From the NCBI RefSeq assembly GCF_016808095.1, contig NC_068971.1, positions 19,704,501-19,768,500 of the forward strand: 64,000 nucleotides of DNA. Reading direction: 5' to 3'. The notes under the pieces were generated by a model. That model saw only the letters and a list, made by a program, of their open reading frames with translations. It was not told the origin of the DNA and did not search any database. Of this stretch, positions 61,114-64,000 are shown piece after piece. This stretch comes from Vigna angularis (lineage: Eukaryota; Streptophyta; Magnoliopsida; Fabales; Fabaceae). The position numbers and the translations under genes are program-made. Within the stretch, counting starts at the first letter, position 1. Every line of letters begins with the position of its first letter.

Positions 61114-63467
61114 TGATGAGTGCATATTTATGCCCACATTTATGTTTGAAAAATTAAAATTTTGATGGGATAATTGTGTTTAAATGGTTGATTTTAAGTG
61201 AATTTGTGATGATTGGAATTATTGGGTTTGGGAAAGAAAGAGACGTAAAAAGTAAGTTTTAGCGCATAAATTATTCTTGGATGTTCTAATGTTTATTTGT
61301 GCAGCTGAGAATATAAGTTTTATTGGTTCAAATGGCAATTCAAGGCCCAAAATCAGGTTTTATTTGGAAAATAATGTACAGATGGGCCAAACAGACAACT
61401 TTTACCCTTGCACCTCCCAATTTCCCTACCTACACCCCTCTTCTCTTAAACAGGCCCAATACTAAGCCAAACAGTAACCCTATTCTAAATACACCCCCTA
61501 AATTTCCTTACCCATACCCCTCCTAAGCTAGAGTCCACCAGATCATGCCACGTCAGCCCTAACCCATGAGCATCATCTTCCACCTTCTCCACAGAAACCC
61601 TAGCCGCCAGTGCCGTCAGACGCCGTTCCGCTTCCGCCGCAACCACGCCGCAAGACCGCCGCCACCTTCCTTCTCCTTCGCGCAAGGGTTCGAAGCCACC
61701 AAGACCGCCACCGTGAAGCTGCCTCCATCCTCCGTCGCGCATCACCATCGCACCTCCATCTTCGTCTTCTCCTCCATTGACGCAAGCTCCGCCTCCGTCG
61801 CGCATCATCATCCGCAACCACCGTTCATCTTCCTCGCAAGATCCGTCGCCGCCCTCATCATCAACAGCTGCCACCACGACCACCATCGCCGGAGTCCCGT
61901 TCGTCTCCTTCGAAATCGCGCAACCTTTCTTCTCCGCAAGTTCTTCACGCCTTGCCGCCCTCCTCACCAAATCGAGCCACCGCAAACAACCACCACGATC
62001 TCGCCGCCACCACCTGCACTCAGAAAAACCACACAGCAAAACCCAGAACAGAAATCGCCACTGCAACCATCGAGGCAGCTCCAAAATTTCGAGCTTCTCC
62101 TCTTTTCCTCACGGCACGCAGGCGGCAAAAGGGGAAGAGCCTTTCCCCAAATCTGAAACCCTAACTGGGGAAGGAAGAGGGCAGCCACGTGGCGAGCTCC
62201 CATTGGGCGCGCCCTTTCTCAGTCAAAGCTGGTCAACACTGCTTAAGTCTGGTCAAAGCTGGTCAACAGGGGTTCTGGTGCAATTTGGGAGAATTCAGTT
62301 GGGGCTAAAGCGCAGATAGAGAAAATTTCAGGGCATTTGTGCAATTTTGGAAATTCAGAAAAGTTAAAAGATAAAATTCAGTTGTTGAATTAATTTAATT
62401 TGGGAATATCAACCGAAAATATCTTCCAAATAATGTTATAATTATCTAAATCTTTTAGTTATTTGGAAGATATAAGATAAAAGATTCTATCAACTGAATA
62501 CTCAGAGTCCAAGCCCAATCAAGCCCTATATAAAGAGACCCAGAGACTTCACTTAAGGCATTCATTCTCTCATACTCCTCTCACTTTTCTTTCATCTTGT
62601 ATTCAACTTCATTCACGGAGAACTAAGCATCTAGGGCTATTCTACTGTAATTCCATTATGGATTCTGAGGTTAGAGTGATTTAATGCAATTGTTTACTTT
62701 GGTTATTAATTTAAGTGTTCTTTCTCTATGTCTTTCATCTCTCTATCTTGTTAAAAGCAAAGATTTTTGCATCATAATGTGTTTGAATCTCCATGCATAT
62801 TGATTTTATGAGTTTTAGGGTTTCTAGGTTTAATTGAGAATCTACTTTGATTTAATTTAGGAACTTTCATATGATTAAATGGTTTTTACTATCAATTGAG
62901 AATGTACTTTGATTGATTAGTAATAATTTCAACTATAATCAATTGAGAATTTACTTTGATTGATTAGCTTTTAATTTGGTTAGGAGATTTAAGAATAGAC
63001 ATGATTAAACACAATAGAATTTGATTGAGAATGTACTTTGGTTGAATTTATTGTGAATAATCTAGAAAGGTTTTGCATTTGATTGAGAATTTACTTTGGT
63101 TAAATGCATGATCGCCCTCAAATTAATTAAGAATGTACTTTAATTAATTTGAAACTTAAACAATAATCAATTGAACAATTATCCGTGAATAACCGATGAT
63201 GAATCTATCTTGGAAAAGCAGTGGAATTAGCCTATTTAATCATAACTGTTTTTAAGTTTATTATTTGTTCTTTAAACATTCTCCAAACATCATTTTTATT
63301 CATAAGCATTGCATAGCATAAGAGTCAGATATTCAAAAGCAATTCCGTGTTCGTTGGGAGACGACTCAGGGTTACTTCAGCCCTATCTACCTTCTTATAC
63401 TACTTGGCAATACTGAAGTTGCCTTGAAAAGTAGTACTAATTTGATAGGTTCAACGACAGCTTATCA
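61114..63467 (+). mobile_element. Solo LTR, 2354 bp, large gypsy family
   Basis: Starts TGATGAGTGCATATTTATGC and ends CAGCTTATCA, with GCTAA duplicated at 61109-61113 and 63468-63472. The uninterrupted duplicate at 56710-56880 confirms the empty site. A TATA box (ctatataaag) lies near 62526, followed by a leader with 'tcattctctcatactcctct', consistent with U3-R. It includes a GC-rich block (61560-62260) and a hairpin array (62827-63152). Ends and size point to an Athila/Tat-type element different from its host. Confidence 0.9.
62827..63152. repeat. Six hairpins with a constant loop and changing stems
   Basis: Each unit has the loop (g/a)agaatNtacttt between arms that pair: ATCAATT/GATTGAT (twice), AATTTGATT/GGTTGAATT, GCATTTGATT/GGTTAAATGC and CAAATTAATT/AATTAATTTG; the first unit is weaker. 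The array lies 300-630 bp behind the TATA box, in the presumed R-U5 part. Confidence 0.8.
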
Positions 63468-63545
63468 GCTAACAAGAACATTGGTTTTTTTTAGATCACA
63501 AAACCCTTGAGTTAAGAGAATCATATAAACACAATCATTCTTACT

Positions 63546-64000
63546 TTGTGAAATTCATTAATGGTGAAGTGAAAAAACAAAAGCTTTTAAAATCTTTTTC
63601 ATAAAATGTGATGCCTTTACACTTTTCTTGAATCGCAAGGTAAATGATTAGTAATTCAGCGGAAACTTAATCGAATATGGAAAGAACTTAATCGAATGAA
63701 TAAAAAAGAGTAGGGATCAGAAAATTCAAACACCGTGTTTTTATACTGGTTCGGCCAAGCCTACATCCAGTGTCCTTCCAACCGCAGGAAGCAAATGCAC
63801 TATAAAGATCAAGGTTTTTATAGAGACCTCACGTCAAAAATATAAAACACCTCTCTAACCCTCTAATCTAATATAGGCAGTAAACAACAAGACCAGCAGC
63901 AAGAACACCCTCTTTTGTTGTTTAACCCTTTGAGGCACCCTCAAAGTCAAGAACCCTACCGCTCTTCTTCCTGTAATCACAACAGGGAAACCAAGCCAAT
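63546..64000. other. Probable LTR fragment at the window end
   Basis: Contains 'tatactggttcggccaagcctacatccagt', a phrase I associate with copia LTRs of legumes. No border or frame is visible and the window ends within it. Confidence 0.35.

Larger units (their letters stand above)
55123..63545 (-). mobile_element. Rearranged Athila-like gypsy element nested in the copia element
   Basis: Minus-strand order: a copy of the 3' non-coding zone (63545-60970, interrupted by a solo LTR), gag-protease (60987-58747), two short pol-end remnants, non-coding zone (58600-56415) and 3' LTR (56414-55123). Reverse transcriptase and integrase are gone and no 5' LTR or PBS is present. The left border interrupts copia gag-pol at 55122; the right border is uncertain. 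Confidence 0.78.

Noticed and set aside
61485..62319. Several overlapping frames of 180-199 codons on both strands
   Set aside because: They arise from GC-rich sequence of a solo LTR, where stops are rare; residues are biased (Arg, Pro, Ser, His) and no family is recognisable.

Overview
The window looks like nuclear chromosomal DNA from a dicot plant. Its genes have introns with GT..AG borders, the spacers are AT-rich, and most of the sequence is transposable elements. The repeat families resemble those of legumes (Phaseolus/Vigna type), but that is an inference from memory of repeat sequences and was not tested by a search.

Three host genes can be reconstructed exon by exon, all on the minus strand: (i) a small two-exon secreted cysteine/proline-rich peptide (12552-13066); (ii) cytosolic 40S ribosomal protein S6 in six exons (27780-30267), with a telo-box and TGGGCY motifs upstream; (iii) a 15-exon family 1 beta-glucosidase with signal peptide (45858-50087). 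A decayed plastid petA fragment (40498-40813) is a nuclear plastid insertion.

Layout. 1-5.3 kb: gypsy (Athila-like) LTR material, including a complete but coding-free element with a CATAC target duplication. 5.3-9.3 kb: unassigned repeats, among them an 85-bp tandem array split by a solo LTR. 9.3-12.3 kb: an AT-rich hAT-type element and two small Mutator-type MITEs. 12.5-13.2 kb: the secreted peptide gene. 13.7-19.4 kb: a dead copia pol, two CACTA ends and a Mutator-type element. 20.3-23.6 kb: a gypsy gag remnant split by a solo LTR. 24.0-27.3 kb: a Pack-MULE carrying fragments of a DUF1005 gene, as an inverted repeat, and of a LEA2/NHL gene. 27.8-30.4 kb: RPS6. 30.5-38.8 kb: a large MULE. 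41.4-44.2 kb: a second copy of the gag remnant, split by a CACTA element. 45.9-50.1 kb: beta-glucosidase. 51.5-55.1 kb: the 5' part of a copia element. 55.1-63.5 kb: a rearranged gypsy element inserted in the copia, itself carrying a 2.35-kb solo LTR. The window ends in another LTR-like sequence.

The most notable object is the 8.34-kb MULE at 30489-38829. It has matching terminal inverted repeats, a perfect 9-bp target duplication, a MURA-type transposase fused to an OTU cysteine protease (two in-frame stops, otherwise whole) and a convergent, fully open plant-mobile-domain gene. It ends about 50 bp from the RPS6 promoter motifs. A second theme is arrays of short hairpins with constant loops and changing but still complementary stems, found in the gypsy LTR and in the internal regions of the gypsy elements.
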